This document shows positions 21,162 to 34,143 of a DNA stretch of 64,000 nucleotides, one piece after another. Location of the stretch: positions 188,557,888-188,621,887 of the forward strand of contig OY986438.1 in assembly GCA_963920525.1 (NCBI GenBank), in the 5' to 3' direction. The notes beneath the pieces were generated by a model. The model was given only the letters and a program-made list of their open reading frames with translations, had not been told where the DNA came from and did no database searches. The translations under genes were made by a program, and so were the position numbers. Position 1 is the stretch's first letter. Each line of letters begins with the position of its first letter. Source of the stretch: Dichetophora obliterata (Eukaryota; Arthropoda; Insecta; Diptera; Sciomyzidae).

Positions 21162-22604
21162 TCTATATATATACAATAAAATTAAGTGGCAAAACTTCCT
21201 GTTCGCATACTCCTCCTAGACGGCTTGCCCGATTTCAATGAAATTTTCAGGGGTGATTGGGGTCTGTGTGGAGGGTGCACATAAGAAATTGCATGTGTGT
21301 ATCTTTGCACGTTTTGTGCCACACCCCCTTTTGTCGCCCACAAATCAATAAAAATGCTGTATTTAAGACGGTTTTGGTCGTATTAAATTAAAATTTGGTA
21401 AATAAGTTCGTATGATAACTATAATTAACTTTGAAAAAAATGGGCGTGGTCACACTTCATCTACGCCTTCTTTTAAGAAAATATCAAAATACTTCGAAAC
21501 CATTGGTCCGATTGAGCTCAAATTTTGTAAGTACGCTTTGCTTTGAGTACGAGATGGTTTAAGGGGCAATGCCACACCCCCTTTTACCTCCCACATATAA
21601 ATAAGAAATTGTTGTTATCGAATAGCTTTAGAGTTATGGGTAGCACAGCTTAGAAATTCGGTATTCGACCACAATTAAGACGTACCGTTTCTGTGATGAA
21701 ATTTTATGGGAGTGGACAAGGGGGAGGGGCACCTCCCATACAACCCAAATTTGTGATATCGAATAGCTTTGAAGTTATAGGAATTCATCTTTGGAATTCA
21801 GTTTTTGACCTCAATTTACACATGCAGTTTCAATGGTTTTATTTTATGGGCGTTGGACAGGGAGGCGTGAAATCTCCCTTACAACCCAAATTTGCGATAT
21901 CGTATTGCTTTGAAGTTATAGGTTGACAGCGTAAGAATTCGGTATTCGACCTAAATTTATACATGCATTTTCAATACTTACATTTTGTCGTCGTAGGGCA
22001 AAGGGGAGTGGCACTTCCCATACAACCCAACTTTGTGCTATCAAATAGTATTAGAGTTATAAGTCGTACAACGCCGAAATTCAGTATTCGACCTCAATAT
22101 AAACATTCAGTTTCATTGATTCAATGTATGTTCATTGGTAAGAGGGGCGTGACACCTCCAATTTAACCCAAATTTGCGATATCGAATAGATTAGGAGTTA
22201 TAGGTAACTCAGCCTCAAAATTCAGTATTCGACCTCAATGTACTCATGCAGGTTCATTGCTAAAATTTTATGGGCGTAGGGAAAAGGAGAGTGCCACCTC
22301 CCATACAATCAAAATATGTGCTATCGAATAGTTTTGGAGTTATATGTTGCACAGTTTTGGAATTCGGTATTCGACCTCCATGTAGACATCCAGTTTAATT
22401 GATTACATTCTATTAGCGGTGATGAAGAGAGAGTGGCACTTCCTATACAACCCAAATTTGTTATATCGAAAAACTTTGTGGATATAGGTCGCACAGTCTT
22501 TCAAATTCAGTATTTGACCTCAATTTAGACATGCTGTTTAACTGATAACATTTTATGGGCGTTTGAATAGGGAGAGTGGCAGCAACGCGCCGGGTTTCAG
22601 CTAG
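21162..22604. mobile_element. Non-autonomous Helitron
   Basis: Starts TCTATATATATACAAT and ends GCGCCGGGTTTCAGCTAG, positioned between A and T, with no target duplication. This follows the TC...CTAG rule for Helitrons inserting between A and T. Inside are about eight diverged repeats of roughly 130-145 bp that carry TTCGGTATTCGACCTCAAT, TTTTATGGGCG and CATACAACCCAAATTTG. No Rep or helicase gene. Confidence 0.75.
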
Positions 22605-22639
22605 TTAATATATAAAAGGCAAGCACACTGCTCCGTGTC

Positions 22640-22940
22640 CAATATCTCTCACACTGTTCTCAAAAATGTTCAACCTGAAAGTTTGCACACCGTTATGCAT
22701 AAGAGGCTCCGCACACACTATTTCTCAAACTATAATTATTTTTTGACAGTAAAGCACTTTTACAAGACGTACTGTTCTCAAAAATGTTCAGCCTGAAAGT
22801 ATGCACATCTTAATACATAAAATGCAAGCAAGCTGCTCCACACACAGTAGTTCTCAAACTGTAATTATTTTTTTACAGTAAAGCACTTTTATAAGACATA
22901 CAGTTCTCAAAAATGTTCAGCCTGAAAGTATGCGCAGAAA
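22640..22940. repeat. Tandem repeat of about 120-130 bp
   Basis: Three units are marked by TTCTCAAAAATGTTCA at about 22656, 22774 and 22904, followed by CCTGAAAGT and, further on, ACAGTAAAGCACTTTTA. Function unknown. Confidence 0.8.
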
Positions 22941-23690
22941 ATATATATGATACTTATCAGTGACAATTTTGAGTTTTTACAATAGTACGCTTTTGATCGA
23001 ACTTCCTTTTTTATTCTTTTATAAAAATGTTATGACGAGTTTAATGAAATTCTTTTGATGGATTGTACCAAAAAATATAATTATATCAGTCTCGAAAGGA
23101 CACCTGAGTTGCTACGTATATGATGGTTGCAAAGCCAGTTTGTAAAGTTGGTTACACTTTTACACTTAAACTAATTTTTCAACACTGCTTCAATACGTAA
23201 AGTGTTATTTATAGTGGTACATTTGCATATTGCAAAAATCAAGTTTTAAAAAGAGAAAAAGTGCTTTCGTCAAATGGCTCCAAAAAGGAAGTGTGCGGAG
23301 GACCTGTCGTAGAACAGGCATTAAACTAGTATATATAGTAGTATTAAACGGAATAAAAATACAATTTTTATTCAAGTTTATGGTCAATATATTGAAAAAA
23401 ACGGAAGTTTATCTTTTTTACTTGTGGCGTTATGTACTATAGATGTATGTAGCGTTAGTTTAAAAGGAGAGGAAGGGATGTGGCCAAAATTTAGTATGTA
23501 ACTATCTATACTAGGATGCTCATAATACGTGTACGAAATTTTTAAATCCTTTCGTCGATATGACGAAATATTCATATTCCATACAACTTTATGGTTTCTG
23601 TATAAGTCTTTAAATTGAAACACATCATTATTTATAATAGTTTTATCCATCACAAGAAATATATTTACAAGAACTGTGATCAGCTGTTTA
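22941..23690. other. No gene seen
   Basis: Spacer with short open frames on both strands (for example around 23230-23440). No known motif. Confidence 0.5.
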
Positions 23691-24510
23691 AAACTTGACC
23701 GTCAAGCGACCCCTTAATATCAGCGACCCCTTAATACTGCTAGAACAAACACAACAACTATAAAATAAAAGAACACATTTTAGGGTCCACCCAAGCGTCG
23801 AAAAACTTTTTGAAATTCTTACATTAAAACTACCAGCTCATATACAAAGGGTATAAAACAAAAAACCACATTTTTAGGGGCCCCTCTAGTGTCAATTGTA
23901 TTTAAAAATTCTAACATAAGATTCGAAATCAGCGATCAGCACTTCCACAAAGAGTATAAAACAAAAAATATATACTTAGGGTCCACCCTAGTGGCAAAAA
24001 AGTTTTTTTAAAATTCTAACATCAGATTCAAAATCAGTGACCCCTTTATATTGCCAGTTTATACACAAAAAGTCAAAAATAAAAAAACACATTCCTAGGA
24101 TCCACCGTAGTGTCAAAAATCTTTTTCAAATTCTCACATCAGGTTGAAAATCAGTGACCCCTTAATACTGCCAGCATATATACAAAAAGTATTAAAAAAA
24201 AATTCATGGTCCACCCCATTGTAAAAACTTTTTAAAATTTTAACATCAGATTCAAAATCAGCGACTTCGTATACTGTTTGCACATATACAAAGAGTATAA
24301 AATTGAAAACCACATTTTAGGGTCCACCCTAGTGTAATTTTTTTTGTAAAATTCTAACATAAGATTTGAAATAAGCATCTACAAAGAGTGTAAAACAACA
24401 AAACACATCCTAGTGACAACCATTTTTTTTAAATTCTAACATCAGATTCGAAATCAGCGACCCCTTAATACTCCAGCACATATACAAAGAGCATACAAAA
24501 AAAAAAAAAA
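23690..24510 (+). repeat. Satellite-like array, left block (about 120-bp monomers)
   Basis: About seven monomers carry TAGGGTCCACCCTAGTGTC, ATTCTAACATCAGATTCGAA, ATCAGCGACCCCTTAATACT and ATACAAAGAGTATAAAAC. Two variant types differ in the segment after CAGCGA (CCCCTTAATACTGCC versus TCAGC or CCAGCGC with CTACAAAG). Confidence 0.9.
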
Positions 24511-24789
24511 AATAGATGCGTCGTTGGACACACGAGAGAAGCGAAGCTTTTTCACAGTTTCATAGATTTGTTAATTTATTATTTTTTTTTAATAAAATAA
24601 TTTTTAAATTCAAAAATTTAAAATAACATCAAATTAATTAAAAAAAACACAAGTTATAATCACACCAGTAAATTTTATTACATATCATTGTTATTTTATT
24701 TTATTACATATTAAATCCATTTTGAATTATTTTTGTAAATGTTTTTTTTTATTATTATCGAATTCTATTAATGAAATTTAGGGGTTTAT

Positions 24790-25348
24790 GATAAATGAAA
24801 TAGCAAACGTATGGTATGGATAATATGTCGGCGATATATCTAGAAAAAACTGCATCAAAAGTTGTTTCTAATCATGTTGTAAAAATATTTGGATTGCTTA
24901 TTATTTGTAAATTAAATTTATCAAAAAGGAATTGTTTAAGTGCCTTTGAGGATTCATGTCTAAAATCGCAATTAAAATCTCCACCAAAAACAAGTGGCAT
25001 TTTGTGATAATTTTTACCCAGTTCAGTGGAACCTGCTTCTGCAGAACATGCTTCTCCAATTTTTGAAATATCAGCGAAAAAATTTTGTAGCTGAAGTCTG
25101 TTTAAATATATTAAAATATCCCCAGTGACTGTACTGTACTTATCTTAATTATAATTACGATAAATTGCAACTCCTCCAGAACGACAACTATTTCTCTGAA
25201 ATTGAGATATAAAAGCGAAACTAGTGATATCGATACTTTCATCATTTTGCATTTTTGTTTCTGATAGCAATATAATGTCACAGATTTGAGTTATAGAATC
25301 GGTAAGATCTTGAGAATGCGCATGGAGACTCTGACAGTTTAAAGTCAT
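24790..25348 (-). pseudogene. Helentron endonuclease domain relic
   Basis: Minus-strand pieces read: LNCQSLHAHSQDLTDSITQ then DIILLSETKMQ, RSGGVAIY (about 25160-25345), PLVFGGDFNCDFRHESSKAL (about 24945-25005) and LETTFDAVFSRY (about 24830-24870). The NCQSL, SET, GGVAIY, GGDFN and T-T-x-D-A-V-F-S blocks, in that order, are signatures of the endonuclease/exonuclease/phosphatase fold of AP-like nucleases. Stops and frame changes separate the blocks, for example around 25025-25145. The domain would nick DNA during transposition. Confidence 0.8.
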
Positions 25349-25426
25349 TGCAGAAAAGAACTATTTGCTCTCTATCAAATTTTTTATTGTAATACATTTA
25401 GTTTCCAATTTGTTAAAAGAAAATCT

Positions 25427-26280
25427 TTAAAATTCTCGAATTAAATCAACATTAGAAAAACCATTTAGCCTTCCATGATGAAATATAAATTGCTGAGGGT
25501 TGTCATCAGGGGTTGTGATAAAAATTCCGTCAATACTAGTAACACGAGATAAAGCGACGTAGAGTAATTGCAAGGAATGCTTTTTGTCATATTCGTAAAC
25601 AATCTGCGAATGATCCACCCTGTGACTTATGAAAAGTTACAACCATTGCAGGAATTAATGGAAAATGATTTCTTGTAACTGTGATTGTTTTATTTTTATT
25701 AAGAGGTATGCTACTGTTTTTTCGTATTATAAGCACAGCTCTTCTTCCAACTTGAATCGATTGAGCATCAGCAGAAACTTTTATTATTGTTTTCTGACCA
25801 ATTTTAAACTCATAGAATTCCTGCCAAACTTTTTTAACCTGGTCATTCTGGTCAATTTCAATGTGCACTAGTTTACCAATAGCCCCATTTGCCAAACCAT
25901 CGCTAGCATTAATATTTGTTGTTATTAGGTAATGTTTATTAATGACAAAAACAATTTCAGAAGGTAAACCACCTGTATCGATGACTTTGAAATGATGCAA
26001 TTTTTGTTTAAGTGCTTGTAACTGTTCATTATTTTTATTGCGTTCTGTTGCGCGTAAGATAGAATTATTAAATAAATCTACAGAAGCATTACTAAAAAAT
26101 AATCTTATTTCATTTGGACACAGGTGGCTGGCAGATTCATTCGTAAAAAATCGACTCTCTATTAAATGTAACTCGTTTTGCTCAAGTTTTTTACCATTAC
26201 CAATCTTCGTTAGCAATGACGAAAACTGTTTATTACTTTGCCGCATAACTTGTGTCAATTCATAAAATTAAAGTTCCAGC
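25427..26280 (-). pseudogene. Pif1-type Helitron helicase C-terminus relic
   Basis: YELTQVMRQSNKQFSSLLTK opens the segment (about 26205-26265), followed by L-I-E-S-R-F-F and G-L-P-S-E-I-V-F-V-I-N (about 25940-25970). Motif V is represented by VVTFHKSQGGSF (about 25605-25640) and motif VI by HSLQLLYVALSRVTSIDGI (about 25525-25580). The frame changes near 25610, between the two motifs. The protein would unwind DNA during rolling-circle transposition. Helicase motifs I-IV upstream are missing. Confidence 0.85.
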
Positions 26281-26545
26281 AGTTCTTAAAGTTAGGGAAC
26301 AGACTATTCTCATCAACAAAAGAAAACACGTTAGCGATGTTAACGACAATGGTGGTAAGTAGAATTTGTTTTGTTATATTTTTGCTGATTTTGTTGTTTG
26401 GATAGCCAATACACGATCCTTTTGATCTGCGCCATAGCTTCATGCATTCAAATGAAGGATAGCTAATGCACAATCCTTTAATAGATTCTTGTCATCTATG
26501 CAACATAGCATAATACTTAATATTAAATAAACTCTCGAAGTTAAT

Positions 26546-26790
26546 GAAGGTTTTTGGATCAGTTGATAGTGCATAGGACTATCAATCGAAAGGGCACGAG
26601 TTCAATCCTCATTACTAACAAAGAAATATTTTTATTAATTTAATTATTCCCTTGTTACAATCGACACAAAAAGCAACAACAAATCTAAAAAAAGGTGTAT
26701 GGAAAAAAGTGTCGTTTTTCAGATTTTCACTCAAGCAAATCACAAAACGAGGCGTAAAAAGCTACGCTTCAAAAACATTTTTTAGAGTCT
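26546..26790 (+). mobile_element. tRNA-derived SINE, copy B
   Basis: The head has an A-box-like GGATCAGTTGATAGTGC and a B-box-like GAGTTCAATCC at about 26601-26612, followed by ACAAAGAAATATTTTT. The body and tail (AAAGCAACAACAA, CAAATCACAAAACGAGGCG, TAAAAAGC) match copy A at 480-740. It lies between the Helentron remnant and the resumed satellite. Confidence 0.6.
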
Positions 26791-26799
26791 AGTCTAGCG

Positions 26800-28480
26800 T
26801 AAAAAGTAATTAAAAAATCGAACATAAGATTCGAAATCAGTGCACAACGCATCTAAAAATAGTAGGGCTATTCCCGATTACGGGCAAATAGCGTGGCATC
26901 GTGGCATTTGCAAAATATGATGGCAAATATTTTCAACACAACAACAAAATGTACAGATTTGCATTTGCCCGACTGTGTCAAATTTGCAACACTAAAATCG
27001 CATTGCAAACAGTCGAGCATGGGCAAAACTTGTTTGCCAATCAATCAGCTGTCACATTTTAATCAAACGCCGCTAATAAAACAAAATTAACAGACTCTGA
27101 TATGGAACTCACTTTGATAAATAATACACTTTGATAAATAAAAATCAAAAACACCACAAATACTGTTCGTGTTGTTTTTTTTTTCTCCAAAACAGCTGTG
27201 AGTTTTGCTTGCAACAGTGTTCTAAAAAGTGTGCTCACAGTTGATGGCAAATATTTGGTAGGGCATACATTTGCAAAGCTATTTGCCCGTAACTGGGAAT
27301 AGCCCTAGTATAAAAAAACATTTTTAGGGTCCCCCCTAGTGGCAAAAACTTATTTGAAATTCTAACATCAGATTTGAAATCACGGACCCCTTAATACTGC
27401 CAGCACATACACAAAAAATAATAAATAAAAACACATTTTTAGGGTCCACCCTAGTGTCAAAAACCTTTTAGAATTCTAAAATCAGATTCGAAATCAGCAA
27501 CCAGCGCATTAACAAAGAGTATAAAGCAAAAAAAAAAATACATGTTTAGGGTCCACCCTAGTGGAAGATAGACTTTTAACTAAAACCAACTGTCTTAAAA
27601 AATTAAGGTGGCAGCCCTATCCACCATTTTAAATTTTAAAATTCTGACTTTAGATTCGAAATCAGTGACTCCCTAATACTGTTAAATAATGTTTAAAATT
27701 CTTAAAATGACTTATTATTAGGTGGCAACCCTAATATTTCAAAACTTTATAATTTTGAAATTCTGACCATAAATTCATATTCAGCGACCCATTTTTGGTG
27801 TACCATTTTTGGTGTACCATTTTTTTTTGCCAGCCCCGAATTCATAAAAATACAAAAAATTAAGGTGGCAGCCCTATCCACCATTTTAAATTTTAAAATT
27901 CTGACTTCAGATTCGAAATCAGTGACTCCCTAATACTGTTAAATAATGTTTAAAATTCTTAAAATGACTTATTATTAGGTGGCAATCCTATTATTTCAAA
28001 ACTTTATAATTTTGAAATTCTGGCCACGGATTCGGATTCAGCGACCCATTTTTGGTATACCATTTTTTTTGGCAGCCCCGAATTCGTAAAAATGTAGAAT
28101 ATTACGGTGGCAACCCTATCCACCATCTTGAATTTAAAAATTTTGAGTTCAGATTTGATATCAGTAACCTCCCAATACTGTTCCCTCATGTTTAAAATTC
28201 TTAAAATAAAACATTTTTAGGTGGCAGCCCTATGAGTAGAAAAATTTTCGAATTTTGAAATTCTGACAACGGATTCGGATTCAGCGACCCATTTTTACCC
28301 TTTAGTTCGCGCCAGCCCCGAATTCGTAAAAATAAAAAATTAATCCAAATTTTAAAATTCTGACACCAGATTCGAAATCAGTAACCCCCAATACTGTTTC
28401 CCTATGTTTAAATATCTGTATTTTCAATATTTTGACACCTAGTAAATAAAAAATATTAAAATGAGAGTGATGAGAGCGAA
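26800..28480 (+). repeat. Satellite-like array, right block with a second family
   Basis: The first part repeats the 120-bp monomers of the left block, and the MITE at 26865-27305 interrupts it. From about 27590 a longer unit of about 250 bp takes over. Its marks are AAGGTGGCAGCCCTATCCACC, GATTCGAAATCAGTGACTCC and GACCCATTTTTGG. The shared GATTCGAAATCAG core suggests both families derive from one ancestor. Confidence 0.85.
26865..27305. mobile_element. MITE inserted in the satellite, 441 bp
   Basis: The ends are GGGCTATTCCCGATTACGGG and the inverted GGGCTATTCCCAGTTACGGG, continuing CAAATAGC. TAGTA flanks both sides (26860-26864 and 27306-27310), so the target duplication is TA or TAGTA. Non-coding. 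Confidence 0.8.
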
Positions 28481-30140
28481 TTAAAAATCTATACTCACCA
28501 ATTTTCACGAGTTAAATATTTCTGGGGTTAAGCTATCTCGCCACCAATTTTATATCCAGCTTGAAGAGTTAAATGCTTAACTCACTGTGAACAAATGAAA
28601 AACTGGAAAAATCATGGAATTAACATTGGGGATAAATTTATCTCTCTGTGAACAAAATGGCCCTTAAGTAAATTGGGAATAAGTTTTTATTACTCAAACG
28701 ATTTAGTTTTGAAATGGTTAAAAACTTATTTTTACGCTCTAGAAAGATTTTTGCATAGCATTTTAAATATGATGGGTTTTAAATTTGTTCTTTGAAAAAT
28801 GTAATATATATTATATCTTCGATAAAAAAATTAAAGACTTAGCCCCAAAATATTCCTTGGCTACGGCTCTGTTAGATGCTCCATACAAACTGGAGAAACG
28901 TGCCGATGACTGTTACATTTTGATTGATTTGAAAATAAAAAACTCGGCCTCTTACTACGTATAAATTCCTTAGCTCATTGTTACCAAGGCCATATTCAAA
29001 ACATTAAGTAATGCCATGAAAAATCTTCTTAATTATGCATGCTTATCTGCGCCCAATCAGATACAAATTCGAACAAAGGCATCACTTTACTTGTTATGCG
29101 TATTTACTGAATTTAAATTCCAACAAAAAAATTAAGGGCGATTTTTTTTTTGGTAATAAAGAAACCAAGAGACTTGCTTGGGAGGTTAGCATTTTCTCTC
29201 TTTTTCTTTTTAAGATTTCAAAAATTTATTACAAGATGAGAAATAATTTTTTTCTATTATTCCCTTGTTAGGGATTCTGTTTCTGATGTGCGTCAGAAAT
29301 AGACAAAGCGGCGTCTTATTTCTATAACCCAGCAAAATTCGAAATACTAACTATGTATGTATTAAGATAAACCCATTCTATATAAATTCGTTCTACTTAT
29401 TTTACCAAGCTCAAGCTAATCTAAAATAAACTTAGTCAGAAACAATACACAAGTAAACTAAATACATAGCTTAGTTTACTAACTTCAACTCCCAAAATTT
29501 TAAAACACACAGATCACGGTGAAATATAAAATTATACCAGAAATGATGAAATTTTATGTGCTTTTTTTTTGGTTTTGTCAACATTTGCTGCATGTTGCTT
29601 ATTTAGGTAGCCGCTCGTGCAACAAAAATAATATTTTTTGCGTCACCTGAAACATTTGACGCAAATTTTAGCAATTGAAGCACGTGTGCCACTCAACAAT
29701 GAAAGCAACCACAAATGCAACCACCTGAGCAGCAACTCGAGCGAAAATGAACAGCAACAGCAACACTTAAACATTGTTAAATATTCTAAAAGTAGCAGCA
29801 AGGATCACAAATTTGTGAGCGTTTGTGTGCTTCATTAGTATGAATTTGCATACCTGAAGTTAGCTCAAAGTATTGTGTGATAAAACGTGTATTTTAGAAT
29901 GTAATTTTTTTCATACATGCAACGCTATTCTATCATAAGAGCAGATCTGAAATAGAAATATGCTAAGGCTAATGCTAAAAAGTCGTCAAATAACACATGA
30001 AAATGAATTAAGTTTAGTTAACCATGGCGTCAATCAATTCTAAAAGGTGTTTTTTTTTTAGAAATGTAGATCTTTTCTAAAAACATAAACACAGATAATT
30101 AAATGAAACTACATATGTTTTTGCATAATAAACTGAAGCG
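28481..30140. other. No gene supported
   Basis: AT-rich. A frame at 29638-29838 has glutamine and serine runs (CAG/AGC triplets) like some fly coding exons, but no family or splice context was recognised. Confidence 0.4.
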
Positions 30141-30141
30141 T

Positions 30142-30361
30142 CGCCGCGAATAACGTTGTAGGCGACAAAAGAATCAGAAATGTTTTTTAAAAATGCTCTG
30201 GCTTGGATTTGAAATTTTTTTTTATACAGGCAAATTTCTTTACAACCCTTACAACAATAAAGTGGAAGTATAAATGTAATGGTTTTAAGTGCGCTATTAA
30301 AAAAATTTTATTCAATTTTAGAAAACTTATAATTTTTTTGTTTACAACGTTATTCGCGGCG
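30142..30361. mobile_element. TIR element, 220 bp
   Basis: CGCCGCGAATAACGTTGTA at 30142-30160 is perfectly inverted at 30343-30361 (19 bp). Interior AT-rich and non-coding. The target duplication is unclear. Confidence 0.7.
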
Positions 30362-30364
30362 TTG

Positions 30365-31420
30365 TCACATTGACAAAAATAAAAATTTTTTATGACCTAA
30401 CAATATTATTATCAATCGACAGGTTATTGTAAAGACCAGACAAAAAGAAAATATTTAGAGTAAAGACTCAGTTTTGGCTAGTCTGTGACTTTTCAAAGTT
30501 GAGATATTTAAAAAAGAAATCATGTTTTGTTCAATTAGTTTTCGGGTCTCTTAAACAAAGAACTGTCAATTTGTGTTTTGATTAAACTGAACCAAATAAA
30601 GTTTTTATTATAAAAAATATTTGAGTAAATAAATAGAAGTAAGCAATCTCAGAATATATAAATTTTGGTGTATATTTAAGTGATTTTAATATATATTATC
30701 AAATGAAAAATTTTAAAGATTGACATTTTTCGATGAAAAAAATAGATAAAAATAAAATAAAAAATAAATAAAAAAAATAAAAATCCTATAAAATAATTGC
30801 CGTTTTTTTCTCAATCAACTAGTATAGTTTCTATACAAACAGGAACTGCAAATAACTTTTCCTACCGCATCCTACAAAAATATGTTTTTTGTTTGAAAAA
30901 ATGCTTAAAATGAAAAATTTACAAACAAAATCCAGTAAAAAATTAATACAGGTCCAAGGGAGTTACCTCTAGGGTCTAACCGATTTCAAAAATTTTTGAA
31001 ATTTTTCCTAATTGGCCTAAACTAATAAAGCATAAAAAAATCTCCATATCATTGGAGCACTCCATCGCTTGTATGGAGACAGTCCACTGTGCGAAGCTTC
31101 AACTCATCAATTGTATGACATTTAGTGTTTAAATGCGAAATTTAAACTTTTTTTTAATGAAATGGTTTTTTTTTTAAAAATCAAATAATATAGTTTTGGT
31201 AGCATTTGGTGAAAGTTTCAAGAAAATCTACTGAGTATTTATTTTTGAGAGAATTTTGATATGTAAGAAAAGCAGACACAAACTCATGTCATACGCACAC
31301 TAAGCTGGGTTGATTTATGTGGAGGTAAAAAAAACTAATGTTGCCAAGGCGATTTTTGGTTCGGGCATGAAAAATTATTAAAAAAATGGGGAGGGACCCT
31401 TTTGTGAATTTTTTTGTCAA
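30365..31420. other. No gene seen
   Basis: AT-rich stretch without recognised features. Confidence 0.5.
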
Positions 31421-32059
31421 TTGCCTACAAGGGTGGATCGAAAAAACTTTTTTTGTCTGATCGAATTCTAATAGTACGTAAAAGTTGCGAACTTATGCCA
31501 ATAGTGTCTGCGCAAAATATTAACTCAATTGGAAAAACACTATATAGGAAAAGTGCTCTTTTTTTGGAAAAAGTCATCATTACTTTTTTTAGTGTAAATT
31601 GTTACAAAACTGGTACGCATCTCATTTTGCAATTAATTACTTGTTACAGTGAGTTATCAAACAAAAAAATTGGACAAAAACTACAGGAATTGTGATATTT
31701 TACTCTTCGAAAAATAGTTTTTTCATATTGTATTGAAAAATCGTTAAAATACAAATTTAAATCTTGTTGGTTTGTTGCAGTTTTCTGCGAACAATCGATC
31801 GACGTCTCTGCTAGCTCGTGTGTTCGTTTATGTTGTTCTTGCTTGTAATTTTTATTTTCTTGTTCCCAGAACTTAAGCAGAAAAGAATTTATATTTTAAA
31901 ATTGATTTTTCTGCTCCTTTGCATTTGAATAATAAAGCTCAACAGTAAAGTAAAGTCAATCTGATTTCTTGATCTCTTTTCTTTCCAGAGTATTTTTTAT
32001 TGTTTTCCTGTATTAAAATTCATAAATCAAAGTCTAATTCCTTTCATAATGTCAGTCTC

Positions 32060-34103
32060 GAAATTTTCCTTATGGCATGCGTCACTTACCCATTTTTTGG
32101 AATTCCAAAAGACTTTCTTGGATCTCAGCTGCCGACATACGAAGACGTGATAAGATGTTGTTTTGACGTGCGGCGCCTTATGGGATTAGAAAGTGGTGGG
32201 AAAAAGGAGCCAACATTTGCTGCCATTTAAGATGTTGTGGCTGGAAAAATGTAAGCCTTCTAATAAAAGCCGTCGATCCCAAGAGTGTCACATACTCGAG
32301 TAATTCAAATGTTAAATGCGTACCACACCTTTTAAACAAAGTTGAAGAATGAGCTAAGACAGCTTAACAGGTGTCCAGGACTGCAAAGAAAGGCAGCCCA
32401 GTTTAGAACTGCAACTTTTCGACATTGCATCATGTATTGCATCCAATTTTGAAATTTGCAATTTTCCCAAAGAACAAAAAATCCCGCCTTTCGAACGTCC
32501 TTTTCTCATTGACCAACGACGTCAAAGAAAATTGCACATAAATCGTGTAGATATACATGAATCAAGGAAATTGACAGCGAGATTAGAACGCAAATTACTA
32601 AATGAAAAGAGAAAAATTGCAAATTCAGGAAGAAATTCCTTGTACCTCTTCATCACTCGATAAACCAGCAATGATCACTGATAGAAACAAAATCAGACGT
32701 GATAAATTCAAAACAGGTGAAGATTTATTTATCAGATCAAAAAATAATGGTCCGATAACAGGCCTTTACTTTGACGGTCGTTAAGATAGCCTCCTGTCTC
32801 AAATTAAGCACGGTACAAAGTATTACCGACGAACAATCAAGGAGGAGCATTTTTCCCCTGTAGCGGAGCTAAATTCTTCATATTTAGGCCACGTAACCAC
32901 TCAATCAGGAAACGCTTTAGATGAGTGCAATGCCATTTATGAATATGCTTGCAAAGAGTTTAGTAGGGGTCTGACAAAGCTTTTGCTTTTAGGATGTGAC
33001 GGGACCAATGTAAATACTGGTTGGACCGGGAGAGTGGTAACGAAGTTAGAAGGAAAGCTCAAGCGGCCACTGCAATGGATGGTATGCCTTATTCATTTCA
33101 ATGAGCTACCGTTTCGAAGTATGTTTGGAACCATCGATGTCCTACTTTTGTACCGAATTCTTATATAGGACCAATTGGATCCAAATTGACAGATTGCGAG
33201 ACACGGCCTATCGCTAAATATGAAGCTGTCAAATGCGATTTACCTGACTTTGAATCTATAGGTCTAAGCCAAGACCAAAAGTATTTGCTTGATATATGCC
33301 GAGCAGTGGCATCAGGTGTTTGTACAGATGACCTCTAATGCCGAGACCCAGGTAAGATTAACAAGGCTCGATGGCTTACCACTGCAAACCGTGTTTCAAG
33401 ATTATACGTTTCTACACGCACACCATCGGCGAAATTTCAGCACATTGTAGTGTATTTACTTAAAGTTTACGTCCACATGTGGTTTAAGATCAAAAGGGAT
33501 GAATCAATCAAAGATGGTTCCAGGAATCTCTTTGAAATCATACAGCGATCATGATTCCTGCCACCTGCATATCGCATCGTTGTGAATTGCTCGATTCAGC
33601 AGAAAGCATTCTTTGCATTACCGGAAAATATCCTTCTTAGCATGATAACAGACACCAGAACAGATATACGCCAAGATGCGCTTTATATTATTTTGAAGGC
33701 CAGAGAAACGGCTCGCTCTAAATCATGTGGAGTTATTCGACACAATATTGTGAATTCCGTAAATTTTAAGGCTACACATTATTCTAAGATATTTGACTGG
33801 AAAGCTCCAGCCTTGACAGTAACGTCGCCTCCAGTTTTGGATCATCTGTCTGATGAGGAACTCATGCAAAAGTTATTAGGTAACGAACTGTTTGTCGATT
33901 GGGATTTTTGTAAGCACCCGTGTCACACAGTGGCTGTTGAACGGACAATTAAACTAGTAACGGAGGCAGCAAGCAGAGTATGGGGCCAGGAAGCTCAAGA
34001 TCGACACATAGGGTCGACTTTACAGTCTCGAAAACGACTACTTATATTTGAAACAAAATTCGATTATTTTCTCGCCGATAAAATTGATACTGATACAGAT
34101 TAA
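32060..34103 (+). pseudogene. Putative divergent hAT-type transposase relic
   Basis: Successive plus-strand pieces read as one broken protein. They are: LPTYEDVIRCCFDVRRLMGL (32126 on); an LFDIASC-type cysteine segment followed by FLIDQRRQRK (about 32420-32540); LLLGCDGTNVNTGWTG (about 32980-33030); CLIHFNELPFR (about 33084-33116); RWLTTANRV (about 33369-33395); and a 173-aa open C-terminus with CHTVAVERTIKLVTEAA. I recall this order from an uncharacterised, widespread arthropod/cnidarian protein family. By analogy with hAT transposases, the GCDGT, C-x-x-H-x-N-E-L, RW-x-T and VER blocks could be the catalytic core and dimerisation end. This reading fits the 8-bp target site. Several stops and frame changes lie between 32230 and 33580. 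Confidence 0.65.
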
Positions 34104-34143
34104 CTCTACTTTAACAATTTAAATTTATTAAAAAAAAAACATA

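Larger units (their letters stand above)
24511..26540 (-). mobile_element. Helentron (Helitron2-type) remnant
   Basis: On the minus strand a Pif1-type helicase C-terminus is followed by an apurinic-type endonuclease domain. That combination distinguishes Helentrons from other Helitrons. The Rep part and the N-terminal helicase motifs are absent, so the element is 5' truncated. It sits between two blocks of satellite monomers. Exact termini were not identified. Confidence 0.75.

Noticed and set aside
29638..29838. Gln/Ser-rich frame that could be a host exon
   Set aside because: No family, start context or matching splice partner could be identified.
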